A stretch of DNA of 64,000 bases from Muribaculaceae bacterium (GTDB lineage: Bacteria; Bacteroidota; Bacteroidia; Bacteroidales; Muribaculaceae): assembly GCA_022509185.1 (NCBI GenBank), contig JAFLTS010000010.1, positions 25,244-89,243 on the forward strand, read 5' to 3'. The position numbers and the translations under genes are program-made. Numbering within the stretch: the first letter of the stretch is position 1; each line of letters starts with the position of its first letter. Below the pieces are notes generated by a model. The model made no database searches. It worked only from the letters and a program-made list of their open reading frames with translations, and was not told the origin of the DNA. Shown here in pieces: positions 53,322-61,722 of the stretch.

Positions 53322-53607
53322 ATAGAAGGATCCTTTCTTTTTCGATTATAGGTCTGATACTTGGATATAAACCATCATTAGGAACGAGATCAATTTTGAT
53401 TCCTAAGATTTTTTCCAATTCATAAATCATTCTTACATGATTGAGAAGACTGGGATAATTATCTTTGTTAAAATCAACAAGTATGTCTATGTCTGAATCA
53501 GGAGTTTGTTCACCTCGTGCATAAGAACCAAAGATCCATGCTCGTTCAATTGGTTGGGAGGTAAAGAAACTTTGAAGAGTATTTTTTATTTTCTCAACAG
53601 ACAACAT
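53308..53607 (-). CDS. mntA: MntA-like minimal nucleotidyltransferase antitoxin
   Basis: A 99-residue nucleotidyltransferase with the complete G27-S28-x10-D39-x-D41 motif (GSYARGEQTPDSDID). In characterised pairs it AMPylates the HepT toxin. Only the minimal fold is present. It has a promoter match immediately upstream and overlaps hepT by 14 bases, which favours coupled translation. Confidence 0.9.
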   Translation of the reverse strand: MLSVEKIKNTLQSFFTSQPIERAWIFGSYARGEQTPDSDIDILVDFNKDNYPSLLNHVRMIYELEKILGIKIDLVPNDGLYPSIRPIIEKERILLYEKH

Positions 53608-53625
53608 TTTTGTATTCTATTTATA

Positions 53626-53657
53626 CAAAAATAAAGTTTTTATGTCAAATAGACAAG
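53626..53657 (-). promoter_or_regulatory. Promoter of mntA-hepT
   Basis: On the minus strand CTTG at 53657-53654, a 20-base spacer and TATTTTTG at 53633-53626; leader about 15 bases. Confidence 0.6.
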
Positions 53658-53699
53658 GGAGAGTGGGGATAGGAGATAATGGATAGGGATGGGGTTAGG

Positions 53700-53965
53700 C
53701 CCTCTATGAGGAGAGAGGCATAGTCCTTGCGGACTATGAGATTTTAAATCCGGGGGTTTCGGCTTCGCCTTCACCACCGGCTAACCAGATTCAACCCTGA
53801 TGGGTTGAGTTGAGGATTGGTTTGGTGAGGAAACATTCCTGTTTCCTTTTTGAGGAAGTCGGGAGACATCCTCACCGAAACTGGGATTCAACCTTGGAGG
53901 GTTGGTTTGAGGAAGTCTGGAGACATCCTCTCCGAAAGCGGGATTCAATCCTGGCGGGTTGGAAT
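53700..53965 (+). repeat. Tandem modular hairpin repeats
   Basis: Begins with CATAGTCC/GGACTATG (53720-53739, loop TTGC), then GGGTTTCGGC and CACCACCGGCTAACC. Three units follow, each starting GATTCAAyC and carrying a short stem: CAACCC/GGGTTG at 53793-53808, CAACCT/GGGTTG at 53890-53905 and CAATCC/GGGTTG at 53947-53962. The last two units are 57 bases apart. Units also share GAGGAAGTCnGGAGACATCC. Base changes in the stems keep pairing, which suggests selection on structure. Confidence 0.75.
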
Positions 53966-53979
53966 TGGGATCGTGGGGA

Positions 53980-54522
53980 TTAGGAGAGGGTGAGGGAGGA
54001 GGAGGAACGGAGATAGGGGAAATAAGCTTGCCAGGATTTTATAAAAGTATCAAATCGCCTGTAACAAAAAGAGGATTTGTCTTTACTTATTTTAGACAAG
54101 TCAGGGTAAGCTATAAGTCGGTATTCGAAAGGGTTTTCAAGGTTTAGGTCGTTGGGAGAATGGAAACGGTCGAACGACCAGAAACCTTTCATGGCCATAG
54201 TCTTGAAAGTGCGGACATAAAAATCTATTTGTTCCTCTCGGTTTAAAAGATGCAGGGAAACAATCGGATTATTCTGGTTATTTCCCAAGATTATGTTTAT
54301 GTTTTCCCGGACAATTATAATCTCTTCTTCTGAAAATATGAAACTTTCGGCAGCTACATTTTCCCAACAGGAATAGATATATTCGTAATCATTTAGATCA
54401 TCAGGGATAGGCCCTGAGAAAGTGGCACAGTGAACAGGACGAATAAAACCCTTAAAGTCAGTTTTGAAGAAGATATCAAAATCACCTCCTGACATTGGGG
54501 AATCAGTAAGTTTCATTTCCAA
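53980..54522 (-). CDS. Hypothetical protein, second gene of an unknown pair
   Basis: A 180-residue soluble protein without export signal. It has scattered aromatic residues and acidic patches (FDIFFKTDFKGFIRPVH, then WENVAAESFIFSEEEIIIV) and a C-terminal Ser-rich end that runs into the repeat zone, so its last few codons may not be native. No domain was recognised. Its start lies within the 3' end of the upstream gene (20-base overlap), which supports a real, coupled pair. It could be an accessory island gene. Confidence 0.5.
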   Translation of the reverse strand: MEMKLTDSPMSGGDFDIFFKTDFKGFIRPVHCATFSGPIPDDLNDYEYIYSCWENVAAESFIFSEEEIIIVRENINIILGNNQNNPIVSLHLLNREEQIDFYVRTFKTMAMKGFWSFDRFHSPNDLNLENPFEYRLIAYPDLSKISKDKSSFCYRRFDTFIKSWQAYFPYLRSSSSLTLS

Positions 54523-55006
54523 AAATTTTAGAGCAATTAGGGCACCTTTCGATCCATTCGAGAGTGCGAGGCCGATAAGATGCGCTGAGTTGGATATTAT
54601 TTAAGTTAGGATAACTGTGAAGACGGGAAAAGGTTGTTGAATTACAGTAACCAATAAGTTTATTTACCGCGTTCGGTTCAGAGCATTTACCTATGACATT
54701 ATTACAAAGAGAAGAATTAGAACCGATTTTCCCTAATGACTGGAGTTGTGATTTCAGAGGGTAATGGAATCTTGAAGGAAAGGGATTAGATAATAGTGTT
54801 TTGCAATAAGCCATGTTGCCACAATCAAGGCATTGAGCGATATTTACACAAGGAGGATAAGGGTATTTCCTTTTAGATTTTAGTCCTAATCTCCAGATTT
54901 TTTCACATTCAAGGGCAATAAAAAAGGCATACTGAATAGCATGCCAGTTGAGTTTATGTATTTCCAAAGGCAGAGAAATTTTAAATGAATATAAAGATTT
55001 TACCAT
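54503..55006 (-). CDS. Hypothetical cysteine-containing protein, first gene of an unknown pair
   Basis: A 167-residue soluble protein with four C-x2-C or close cysteine pairs: CLDCGNMAYC (about 59-68) and CPNC near the end (about 156-159), plus further cysteines around 102-122. This could form one or two zinc sites. The N-terminal half is basic and aromatic. No family was recognised. It overlaps the next gene by 20 bases and has no clear promoter upstream. Together the two may be a cargo pair of the accessory zone. Confidence 0.5.
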   Translation of the reverse strand: MVKSLYSFKISLPLEIHKLNWHAIQYAFFIALECEKIWRLGLKSKRKYPYPPCVNIAQCLDCGNMAYCKTLLSNPFPSRFHYPLKSQLQSLGKIGSNSSLCNNVIGKCSEPNAVNKLIGYCNSTTFSRLHSYPNLNNIQLSASYRPRTLEWIERCPNCSKIFGNETY

Positions 55007-55660
55007 TAAATCTTTCTATAAGTAAAGGAATGGGAAAGTAGAATTTTAAGTTGATCAGAATTTAGTTTCAAGACTTGTCTAATGATAACTGAAAAATATG
55101 AAAGAGGAAAGAACTAGGAGTAAATTTAGATTTTACAATTAAAATTCTATATAATTAGAAAGATTTAAGTTAAAATAAATTTCTGTATTTAGGAATTTAC
55201 AATTCTATTTTTTTAGAGGTGAAGAGGCGTTTGAATGAGCGGATTTGTGAAATCGGTATTTTAGGATTTTTGATACAGAAATATTTTTTTTTAATCAAAG
55301 ACCTATCATAGTAAATATGGTAACCTTCGGAAGTTAGGAATGGATCACGGTTATGATCATGTTTAGGACTATTTTCTATTGATCAAAGGGCAATATCAAT
55401 TGTAAATTGTATTCCAAACATAATAAGTATAACACAAAAAAGAATTTTGATATAAGGGGGATACAGAAACATCATTGCTTATTGTACAGATTACAAAGAT
55501 TTAATTACTCTAAAGAATTTTTACATGAAAAAATATGTAGAAATATCTTAAAATATTATACTTCGTTTAAAAAGATAACACCATAAGTAAAAATAACTTT
55601 AATAATGCAGAAACTTTTAGAATTTTCTAATTAAAATATTTTATTAAAATTAATAAAAAG
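55007..55660. other. AT-rich intergenic stretch, nothing recognised
   Basis: About 650 bases of strongly AT-rich sequence with no coding frame of note, no promoter with both elements and no strong hairpin. Confidence 0.6.
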
Positions 55661-55723
55661 GCCCGGACAAACAATGATTGAAGGGTTATTGGATGTGTGG
55701 AATAGAAAGTTGTTTGCCCGGAC
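55652..55723 (-). terminator. Terminator of the polysaccharide cluster
   Basis: On the minus strand GTCCGGGCAAACAA (55723-55710) pairs with TTGTTTGTCCGGGC (55674-55661) through 14 positions including two G-U pairs, with a 35-base loop, followed by CTTTTTATT. It lies directly after the last gene of the cluster. Confidence 0.75.
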
Positions 55724-55727
55724 CTAA

Positions 55728-56576
55728 TTAGAGAATTATTATTTGTGAATTGTTCCAATCGATTGATTTATTAGCTGAACCGATATCTATGAATTTGAAA
55801 TCTTTTAAGAATTGTCGAAGTTTCTTTTCAGCCTCTTTTAAACCAACATAGCTTTTAAATTTTCTTGCTAAAGGTAGATCCGCTATAATAGGTTGATCTG
55901 GATCCAAATCTCGAGGATGAATATATGAAAGAAGATATTCTTTGTCTTTTCGAGCCCATCTTTTAATAAGATGGTAAGGAAAAAGGCGGAAGTAACCTCC
56001 GCCTTGATAAATAATGGGACTCCCGCCCATTTCCCTACAGCTAATAGGAAATTCTTTTATAGATTTTCCATTAACTTCAATTATTTTTGGTAAAGCTTCT
56101 CCATATTCCGGGAAACCTCCATGAGCATGATGAGCCGGAAAGACAGAACAATCGATTTCAATTCCGAGATCATATAGTATTTCAAAAGCCCAGGCTTCAG
56201 ATTTACGAATAGAGAATCCCGGAGCCCGAAAATACTTAATTTCTTGACCAGTAATATCCTGAAGAAGTTTTATGGAATCCTTCACGTCCTTTTTAAATTC
56301 TTCGGGAGATTGTTGCCAGACTAACTGATGAGTCATGGTATGAGAACCTATTTCATATTTGGAAGCGATCTCTTTTACAACTTCAGGGTAAGTTTTGGCA
56401 ATCCACCCGATAATAAAGAAAGTGGCTTTAGTATTTGTTTCCTCCAGGATACGAAAAATACGTTCCATGTTTTTATGTATCCGCACTTCATATTTAAGCC
56501 ATTGTTCTTCTGAACGTGTAGAATCATTGTCAAGGAGGTGGAACCACTCCTCGACATCAAAAGTAAGGATATTCAT
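55728..56576 (-). CDS. Polysaccharide deacetylase, NodB fold with DUF3473
   Basis: A 282-residue protein. NodB motifs: motif 1 TFDVEEW (D7, E9), motif 2 SHTMTH (about 77-82, metal histidines), motif 3 RAPGFS (about 117-122), and later histidines in IHPRDLDPDQP. The C-terminal DUF3473 extension is typical of deacetylases in exopolysaccharide clusters. No signal peptide, so it may act on lipid-linked or cytoplasmic sugars. Last gene of the minus-strand cluster, 10 bases after the acetyltransferase. Confidence 0.9.
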   Translation of the reverse strand: MNILTFDVEEWFHLLDNDSTRSEEQWLKYEVRIHKNMERIFRILEETNTKATFFIIGWIAKTYPEVVKEIASKYEIGSHTMTHQLVWQQSPEEFKKDVKDSIKLLQDITGQEIKYFRAPGFSIRKSEAWAFEILYDLGIEIDCSVFPAHHAHGGFPEYGEALPKIIEVNGKSIKEFPISCREMGGSPIIYQGGGYFRLFPYHLIKRWARKDKEYLLSYIHPRDLDPDQPIIADLPLARKFKSYVGLKEAEKKLRQFLKDFKFIDIGSANKSIDWNNSQIIIL

Positions 56577-56586
56577 TATCAGATAA

Positions 56587-57159
56587 TTATTCCTTTTGAG
56601 GTATATTTTTTACAACCTTCGCCGGTCTTCCAACTGCTATTGTCCAATCTGGAATATCTTTGGAAATAAGAGAACCGGCTCCTACAATTGCACCTTCACC
56701 TATAGTTACACCTGGCATAACCATAGATTCCATACCAACTAAACTTCCTTTTTTCAAAATAACCGGCGCTAATCTATATCCTAACTTGGCATAATCATCC
56801 CCCACATGATACCCACTTAAATCTCTCTGATGACATAAAAGGCGAGTACCACTAGCCACATGAGCATGATCTTCTAACGTAATAAGATCCGAATGATTTA
56901 AATCGAATTTACAATGATCACCAATAAAAACATCCTTACCAACATTAGCCCCCATTCTTCTAAGAAGCCAGGGCCTTATTTTTCTTGCTGCTAAGGGTGC
57001 GAATATTACCCAGTCCATCATACTTTGAAGAAGAGCATGATAAGGATTGGCAAAAGCTTTCTTCAAAACAGTGATCGGGCCTACCTGTCCATATTCTTCC
57101 TCAGAGTAATTAAGACCGATTTTTCTTAAAATGCGGAATGTAAGTGAAAGATTTGCCAT
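56587..57159 (-). CDS. Left-handed beta-helix acetyltransferase (WcaF-like)
   Basis: A 190-residue acyltransferase with hexapeptide repeats (about 70-185; ANVGKDVFIGDHCKFD, ITLEDHAHVASGTR, GSLVGMESMVMPGVTIGEGAIVGAGSLISKD, split here as GSLVGMESMVMPG and EGAIVGAGSLISKD) and the catalytic-type His in LLCHQRD. It resembles colanic-acid WcaF-type O-acetyltransferases. It is followed closely by the deacetylase, so the polymer or its precursor is probably modified at an acetyl group. Confidence 0.85.
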   Translation of the reverse strand: MANLSLTFRILRKIGLNYSEEEYGQVGPITVLKKAFANPYHALLQSMMDWVIFAPLAARKIRPWLLRRMGANVGKDVFIGDHCKFDLNHSDLITLEDHAHVASGTRLLCHQRDLSGYHVGDDYAKLGYRLAPVILKKGSLVGMESMVMPGVTIGEGAIVGAGSLISKDIPDWTIAVGRPAKVVKNIPQKE

Positions 57160-57160
57160 T

Positions 57161-57943
57161 TTACAACTTAATTGTAATTAATTTTTTTCTTATTCTTTTG
57201 AATAAAAAAAATGGAATAAAATGAAAAAAGAATTTACAATAAGAATTAAAGGTATTAAGGTTTAATATATTTCTATATATAGCGATATTATATTTTATAA
57301 GATCAGATTTTTTTCTTGAAATTGAATTTTTCCTTATTCTATAAATTGATAAAGGCTCATATAATCCAATAGTTGAACCAACATTTTGCAATAATTTAAT
57401 TTTGAGTCCCCAATCTTGTCTTTTTCTTATTATAGGTAAAAATACTTTTCCTAATTTACTGGCATCATAAATCAAGGAGGACATACTAATCCAATCACAT
57501 TTGCATTCATTCTTAAAAGACACAGATGGGAAAGAAAGGTTAATACCATTGATTTTACCAGTTTCATCACAAGTCAAGGCTGAGGCATAAGTAACAAACA
57601 AATTATTTTCTTTGATAAATTTTATTTGTTTTTCTAATTTATGAGGTAACCATAAGTCATCACTGTCGCAGAAGGCTATATAGTGTCCTTGTGCAGCTTC
57701 TATAGAAGTATTGCGAGCTACTCCAGCACCGGAATTTATGGTAAGACGTATTAATTTAATACGGGGATCTTTATTAGCATACGCTTCTATAATCTCGCAT
57801 GAATTATCTGTAGAACAGTCGTCAGTAATTAAAAGTTCCCAATTAATATAGGTTTGTGATATAATTGAATTAATGGTTTCTCCGATGAATTTAGAACAGT
57901 TATAAGAAGGTGTTATGATTGAAACAAGATCTTCATTATTCAT
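57161..57943 (-). CDS. Glycosyltransferase family 2
   Basis: A 260-residue GT-A enzyme: VSIITPSYNCSKFI at the N-terminus, ITDDCSTD (about 38-45) and the metal site FCDSDDLW (about 91-98). The C-terminus ends in a hydrophobic/basic stretch (about 228-255) that may associate with the membrane. It is one base apart from the acetyltransferase and much more AT-rich than genes outside the cluster. Confidence 0.88.
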   Translation of the reverse strand: MNNEDLVSIITPSYNCSKFIGETINSIISQTYINWELLITDDCSTDNSCEIIEAYANKDPRIKLIRLTINSGAGVARNTSIEAAQGHYIAFCDSDDLWLPHKLEKQIKFIKENNLFVTYASALTCDETGKINGINLSFPSVSFKNECKCDWISMSSLIYDASKLGKVFLPIIRKRQDWGLKIKLLQNVGSTIGLYEPLSIYRIRKNSISRKKSDLIKYNIAIYRNILNLNTFNSYCKFFFHFIPFFLFKRIRKKLITIKL

Positions 57944-57949
57944 AAAATT

Positions 57950-58849
57950 TTATCCTTTATAATTAAGATCAATCATTGAACCTGCCTTTTCAAGAAATTC
58001 TTTGGTAAAAAAATTCATTTTACCTCCGAGAGAAGTAAATGTCATTTCACCAAAGTAAATTCTATTAGCTATCGAATATAAGTCTACTCTAACAACAGGA
58101 AATGGTTTAGCTAATGCTTCAGATGTTTCAATAATCTCAGTTAGATTTTTTGGCTTTGGTATAGGTATCCCCTTTCTATAATGACTATTAAAAATCGAAT
58201 ATTGAGGCAAACAATTCCATTCTCTATCATACAATAAAACATCTGTTCCATTTTTAGTTCTATTAAGACAGACCCAAATATATTCACATCTGCCGTTAAA
58301 ACACCAACATTTATAGTCAATTATAGAAGAAGAAAATTTAGTTGATGTAGGATCATTCTCTAAAAGTTCTTCAGCTATTATCAAAGGCTTTATTCTCCAA
58401 TAATGAGGAGAACCTTCGGTTTCTCCATAAGGATGACTAATTTCTTTATTAAAATATTTAATGGTTTCCGGTATATTTAATTTTGATTTATCCTTAACAA
58501 TTTTAATCTCTCCACTCCCATGATTTGTTTTCAAAACAAATTTATTTGGTAATTTCTCGAAATCTATATCTTCTGCATTATCCCATTTACCTAAAAGTTT
58601 AACGAGTTTATCTTCTCCGATTTTTTCTTTAATATATTCTCTAACTAGATATTTATCCGTGAGTTCTGACCACTTTGTAGTATTTGTTTTTAACGATAAA
58701 TATAAAATTTTTTCATTTAAATCCTTAGGTTTATTTAAGTTTAGTTTTCTTTTTAAACGAATAAAATATTTAAAATGTACCCAAGGAACGGTATAATTTC
58801 TTCCAAGGAAATTTGTAAATGGCTTAATAAACCTTTTTATATTATTCAT
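57950..58849 (-). CDS. TupA-like ATP-grasp protein
   Basis: A 299-residue protein of the TupA-like ATP-grasp family found in capsule and teichuronopeptide clusters. Features: NEKILYLSLKTNT (near 45-57), FVLKTNHGSGEIKIVKDKS (ATP-binding loop, about 103-121), DYKCWCFNGRCEYIWVC (about 173-189) and FPVVRVDLYSIANRIYFGEMTFT (metal-binding acids, about 246-268). It may attach an amino acid or other acid to a sugar, as inferred for the family. It lies between two glycosyltransferase genes with gaps of a few bases. Confidence 0.85.
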   Translation of the reverse strand: MNNIKRFIKPFTNFLGRNYTVPWVHFKYFIRLKRKLNLNKPKDLNEKILYLSLKTNTTKWSELTDKYLVREYIKEKIGEDKLVKLLGKWDNAEDIDFEKLPNKFVLKTNHGSGEIKIVKDKSKLNIPETIKYFNKEISHPYGETEGSPHYWRIKPLIIAEELLENDPTSTKFSSSIIDYKCWCFNGRCEYIWVCLNRTKNGTDVLLYDREWNCLPQYSIFNSHYRKGIPIPKPKNLTEIIETSEALAKPFPVVRVDLYSIANRIYFGEMTFTSLGGKMNFFTKEFLEKAGSMIDLNYKG

Positions 58850-58850
58850 T

Positions 58851-59723
58851 TTAGTTTGTACGTTTTACTCTATTTTGAAATGAAGGAATTTTAATATCTT
58901 CAATCTTAATATTATAATAGTTAAAGATATTTTGGATGGCATCTTTTATTTTCAACATTCCATATAGACTACTTCCTTTATGGAATTTTTGATACAACAA
59001 ATCAGGAGTGTAAGTTGTCATTTTATTAGTACCACTAACTTCTATTGTGTCATAACCATTAAAGAGGCCCATGAAAAAAAACCAAATATCATCATCCGTA
59101 GGGCATTCTTTGAGGAAAACATCTTTATTTATTACATTGTTATCCAAAGAATTAGGAGGATATAAGACTCCACCAGTCCCCATTAAATGATTTGTTCTTA
59201 TATTATAATATTTATTTCCTATTTTGATATCTTTATATAGCTTTTTACTTGTTCTAATAGCTGAGATGTTATGAGGGTTATTCTTATAACTTTTTAGCAA
59301 TTCCTTAATTAAATTTTTAGAATATATCTTATCATCATCTATAGTGATAATAATATTATTTTTATTCATTTCCCATATAGGAACCAATTTCGTGTAAGAT
59401 CTTATATCTTCAGTATAATTTATAGTAACGCCAAATTTTTGTAATTTTTTTAATTTCTGAGGTATATTATTATCATTCCATTTCTTTTTGTCCAAATTTA
59501 CTATTATTTTATTTGGTTTTATGTTTTGACGTAGAATTGAAATAATTGCATAAGGAGCAAGTTTACCTACTCTTCGACCATATGATGTAAGAGAAACTAA
59601 AATTTCATTATTATCATTATTTAAATTATTAATACCTTTATACCTTAATAATCCTATGTTTTCAAGTAAGATATAGGCTTTACCTAATAGATAGTTCTTT
59701 AAATATCCTAAATTTTTATACAT
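58851..59723 (-). CDS. GT-A-type glycosyltransferase
   Basis: A 290-residue protein with a nucleotide-sugar-transferase pattern: LVSLTSYGRRVGKL near the N-terminus, then IITIDDDKIYSKN (about 125-137) holding the D-x-D metal site, and CPTDDDIWFFFMGL (about 208-221). It resembles family-2 relatives that act on cell-surface polysaccharides. The donor and acceptor are unknown. It ends one base before the TupA-like gene. Confidence 0.75.
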   Translation of the reverse strand: MYKNLGYLKNYLLGKAYILLENIGLLRYKGINNLNNDNNEILVSLTSYGRRVGKLAPYAIISILRQNIKPNKIIVNLDKKKWNDNNIPQKLKKLQKFGVTINYTEDIRSYTKLVPIWEMNKNNIIITIDDDKIYSKNLIKELLKSYKNNPHNISAIRTSKKLYKDIKIGNKYYNIRTNHLMGTGGVLYPPNSLDNNVINKDVFLKECPTDDDIWFFFMGLFNGYDTIEVSGTNKMTTYTPDLLYQKFHKGSSLYGMLKIKDAIQNIFNYYNIKIEDIKIPSFQNRVKRTN

Positions 59724-59742
59724 TACATTTTATTTTTAAAGG

Positions 59743-60786
59743 TTAGTTTCTAAATTTTGGATTATTTACATCATATAATTCATATAATGTTTTATATGGT
59801 ACATATGGTTTTCTATATTGACTAGATCCAGAATTTAATAGAATTATAAAATACAGTGAAAAGATAAAAGTTGTTGAAAATTTTATTAATTTATTGAATG
59901 GTTTTATAATAATAGGAATTACGAATAAATAATAAATATTAAAATATTGTCCAACTCTTTGACCATAATGAGCACCCAAAAGAAAAGGGAAAATACATCC
60001 GAAAATTAAGATAGATAAAAGATTGTTATTTATTTTAATTTTTTTAATTCTAACAGTAATAATCGTTATTACACATAAAATAAAATAAAACCATTTAATT
60101 TTATTACCACCTCCTCCATCTCCCAACTCTGTAATATCCGCATCTTGAAATTTACTTGCTATTCTGGCATAAAAACCTATTTCTGCAAAAGCTATAAAAA
60201 TTAAAGGATATAAAATTACAGCACCTAATAGTATGTAAATAGTATATTTAGGTTTGATATAATTGTAAATAATATAGATAAATAATGTAAATATTGCACT
60301 TGAATGAACAAAAATAGCTATGATTGTAAATATAATTGTATATAATAATTGTTTCTTTAAAATAAATCTAAATGAATAAAAGCTTATAGATACAGCTAAT
60401 GCTTGTCTAATAGTAGTTAAAAACGGTAAATATAATAGACATATAAAAATGAATAAGCTAAAAATTGGATTTATACTAAATTTATAGATCGTATTAAAAA
60501 TTAATATATAACTAATTAATCCAAATAAAGAAATTGCTAAAGGAGGATATCTAAAATAATAACCTAAGAAAGCTATTTTTGAAGAAATCAACTCATAATC
60601 ATATGTATTATTTAGTATTTTGTTATAATACTGAAAATAATCATAACCAACATCATATCTAATAATTGAAAAAATAATAGCAATTATTGAACCTAATATA
60701 AACCTAATTTTTAAATTATTTTTTCCTAATTTCCAGTATCCTAAAATAAGTGTTATAACCGTTATAAAAATAATCCAAGGAAACAT
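59743..60786 (-). CDS. EpsG/Wzy-type polysaccharide polymerase
   Basis: A 347-residue integral membrane protein with about ten hydrophobic helices and the EpsG-like start (IRYDVGYDYFQYYNKI after helix 2). The periplasmic loop FRYPPLAISLFG is also typical. Such proteins join lipid-linked repeat units into O-antigen, capsule or exopolysaccharide. It is extremely AT-rich. No flippase (Wzx) or initiating phosphosugar transferase is in the visible part of the cluster, so these would lie beyond the window. Confidence 0.82.
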   Translation of the reverse strand: MFPWIIFITVITLILGYWKLGKNNLKIRFILGSIIAIIFSIIRYDVGYDYFQYYNKILNNTYDYELISSKIAFLGYYFRYPPLAISLFGLISYILIFNTIYKFSINPIFSLFIFICLLYLPFLTTIRQALAVSISFYSFRFILKKQLLYTIIFTIIAIFVHSSAIFTLFIYIIYNYIKPKYTIYILLGAVILYPLIFIAFAEIGFYARIASKFQDADITELGDGGGGNKIKWFYFILCVITIITVRIKKIKINNNLLSILIFGCIFPFLLGAHYGQRVGQYFNIYYLFVIPIIIKPFNKLIKFSTTFIFSLYFIILLNSGSSQYRKPYVPYKTLYELYDVNNPKFRN

Positions 60787-60789
60787 AGG

Positions 60790-61722
60790 TTATCTTTTTA
60801 CCTTTTTAATAAATCTTAAAAAAGGAGATATAATTATAGAAATTTTTAATAGATTTATAAAATATTTTGGTTTATTTATTTCAGATAAAAGAATTTTATT
60901 ATAAAATTTATCTAATTTATATCTTGAAACAATGCTTATATATATATACAATGATTCCCAAATATTTAAATTATCTGTACCAAAAATATTTTTTATCCAT
61001 TCTAAATATTTAATTCGAGATAAATTATAATAAAAAATCTTTTCTATGTTCCCGTTTACATTAGCTGAGATATTTTTATTACTTCTTCTCCAAAAAACCT
61101 TTGCATTAACTTGAATAATAGGTTTTTTAAGACTGTTCTTTATTACGGTTGCATTATCTGACCTAATAGCTAATGGAAAATTTACAAATCCTTGATTCTT
61201 TTTAAAAGTACTTGTTTTGAAAATAAAATCAGGCATTCGAGCTTCTATTTTCTTTCGAATTAATAAATTATAAAATTCAAATGATGTAGTTCTTTTTTTA
61301 TATATACCTTTTTTATTAACTTTTCTTTCATTGTCTCTTTCTATAAAAGATAATTCAAAATGAAATACATCGTTATCAGGATTTTCATTTATAGATTTTC
61401 TTATTTCCTCTATACAATTAGACTCAAATATATCATCATCAGAAAAAAATATGAAATAATCTTCATCTTGCATCAAATCAAAAGTTCTTTCCCAACTTTT
61501 GACTAAGTCTTTTTTTCCTATATTTTCATTAAAATACTTATAAGTTATATTTAATTCTCCTTTGTATTTTTCAACTAAATCTCCAATTTCTCTATCACCA
61601 CCATCATTACCAATATATATATTAAAGTCTCTATCAGTTTGATTAACTATAGATATTAATGTGTCTTCAAAAAAATCTTTCTTAAAAGCGGGTATAATAA
61701 TTGCAATAGATTTATGATTCAT
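60790..61722 (-). CDS. Glycosyltransferase family 2
   Basis: A 310-residue GT2 enzyme. The ATG at 61722 (MNHKSIAIIIPAFKK) is preferred to one three codons upstream; either overlaps the end of the WbsX gene. Motifs: IYIGNDGGD (about 34-42), FFSDDDIFE (metal site, about 94-102), RSDNAT (about 190). Very AT-rich. It ends 3 bases before the polymerase gene. Confidence 0.87.
   Translation of the reverse strand: MNHKSIAIIIPAFKKDFFEDTLISIVNQTDRDFNIYIGNDGGDREIGDLVEKYKGELNITYKYFNENIGKKDLVKSWERTFDLMQDEDYFIFFSDDDIFESNCIEEIRKSINENPDNDVFHFELSFIERDNERKVNKKGIYKKRTTSFEFYNLLIRKKIEARMPDFIFKTSTFKKNQGFVNFPLAIRSDNATVIKNSLKKPIIQVNAKVFWRRSNKNISANVNGNIEKIFYYNLSRIKYLEWIKNIFGTDNLNIWESLYIYISIVSRYKLDKFYNKILLSEINKPKYFINLLKISIIISPFLRFIKKVKR

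Noticed and set aside
53700..53965. Possible CRISPR array, because of 57-base spaced repeats
   Set aside because: Units are degenerate, the spacing contains conserved rather than unique sequence, and there are no cas genes.
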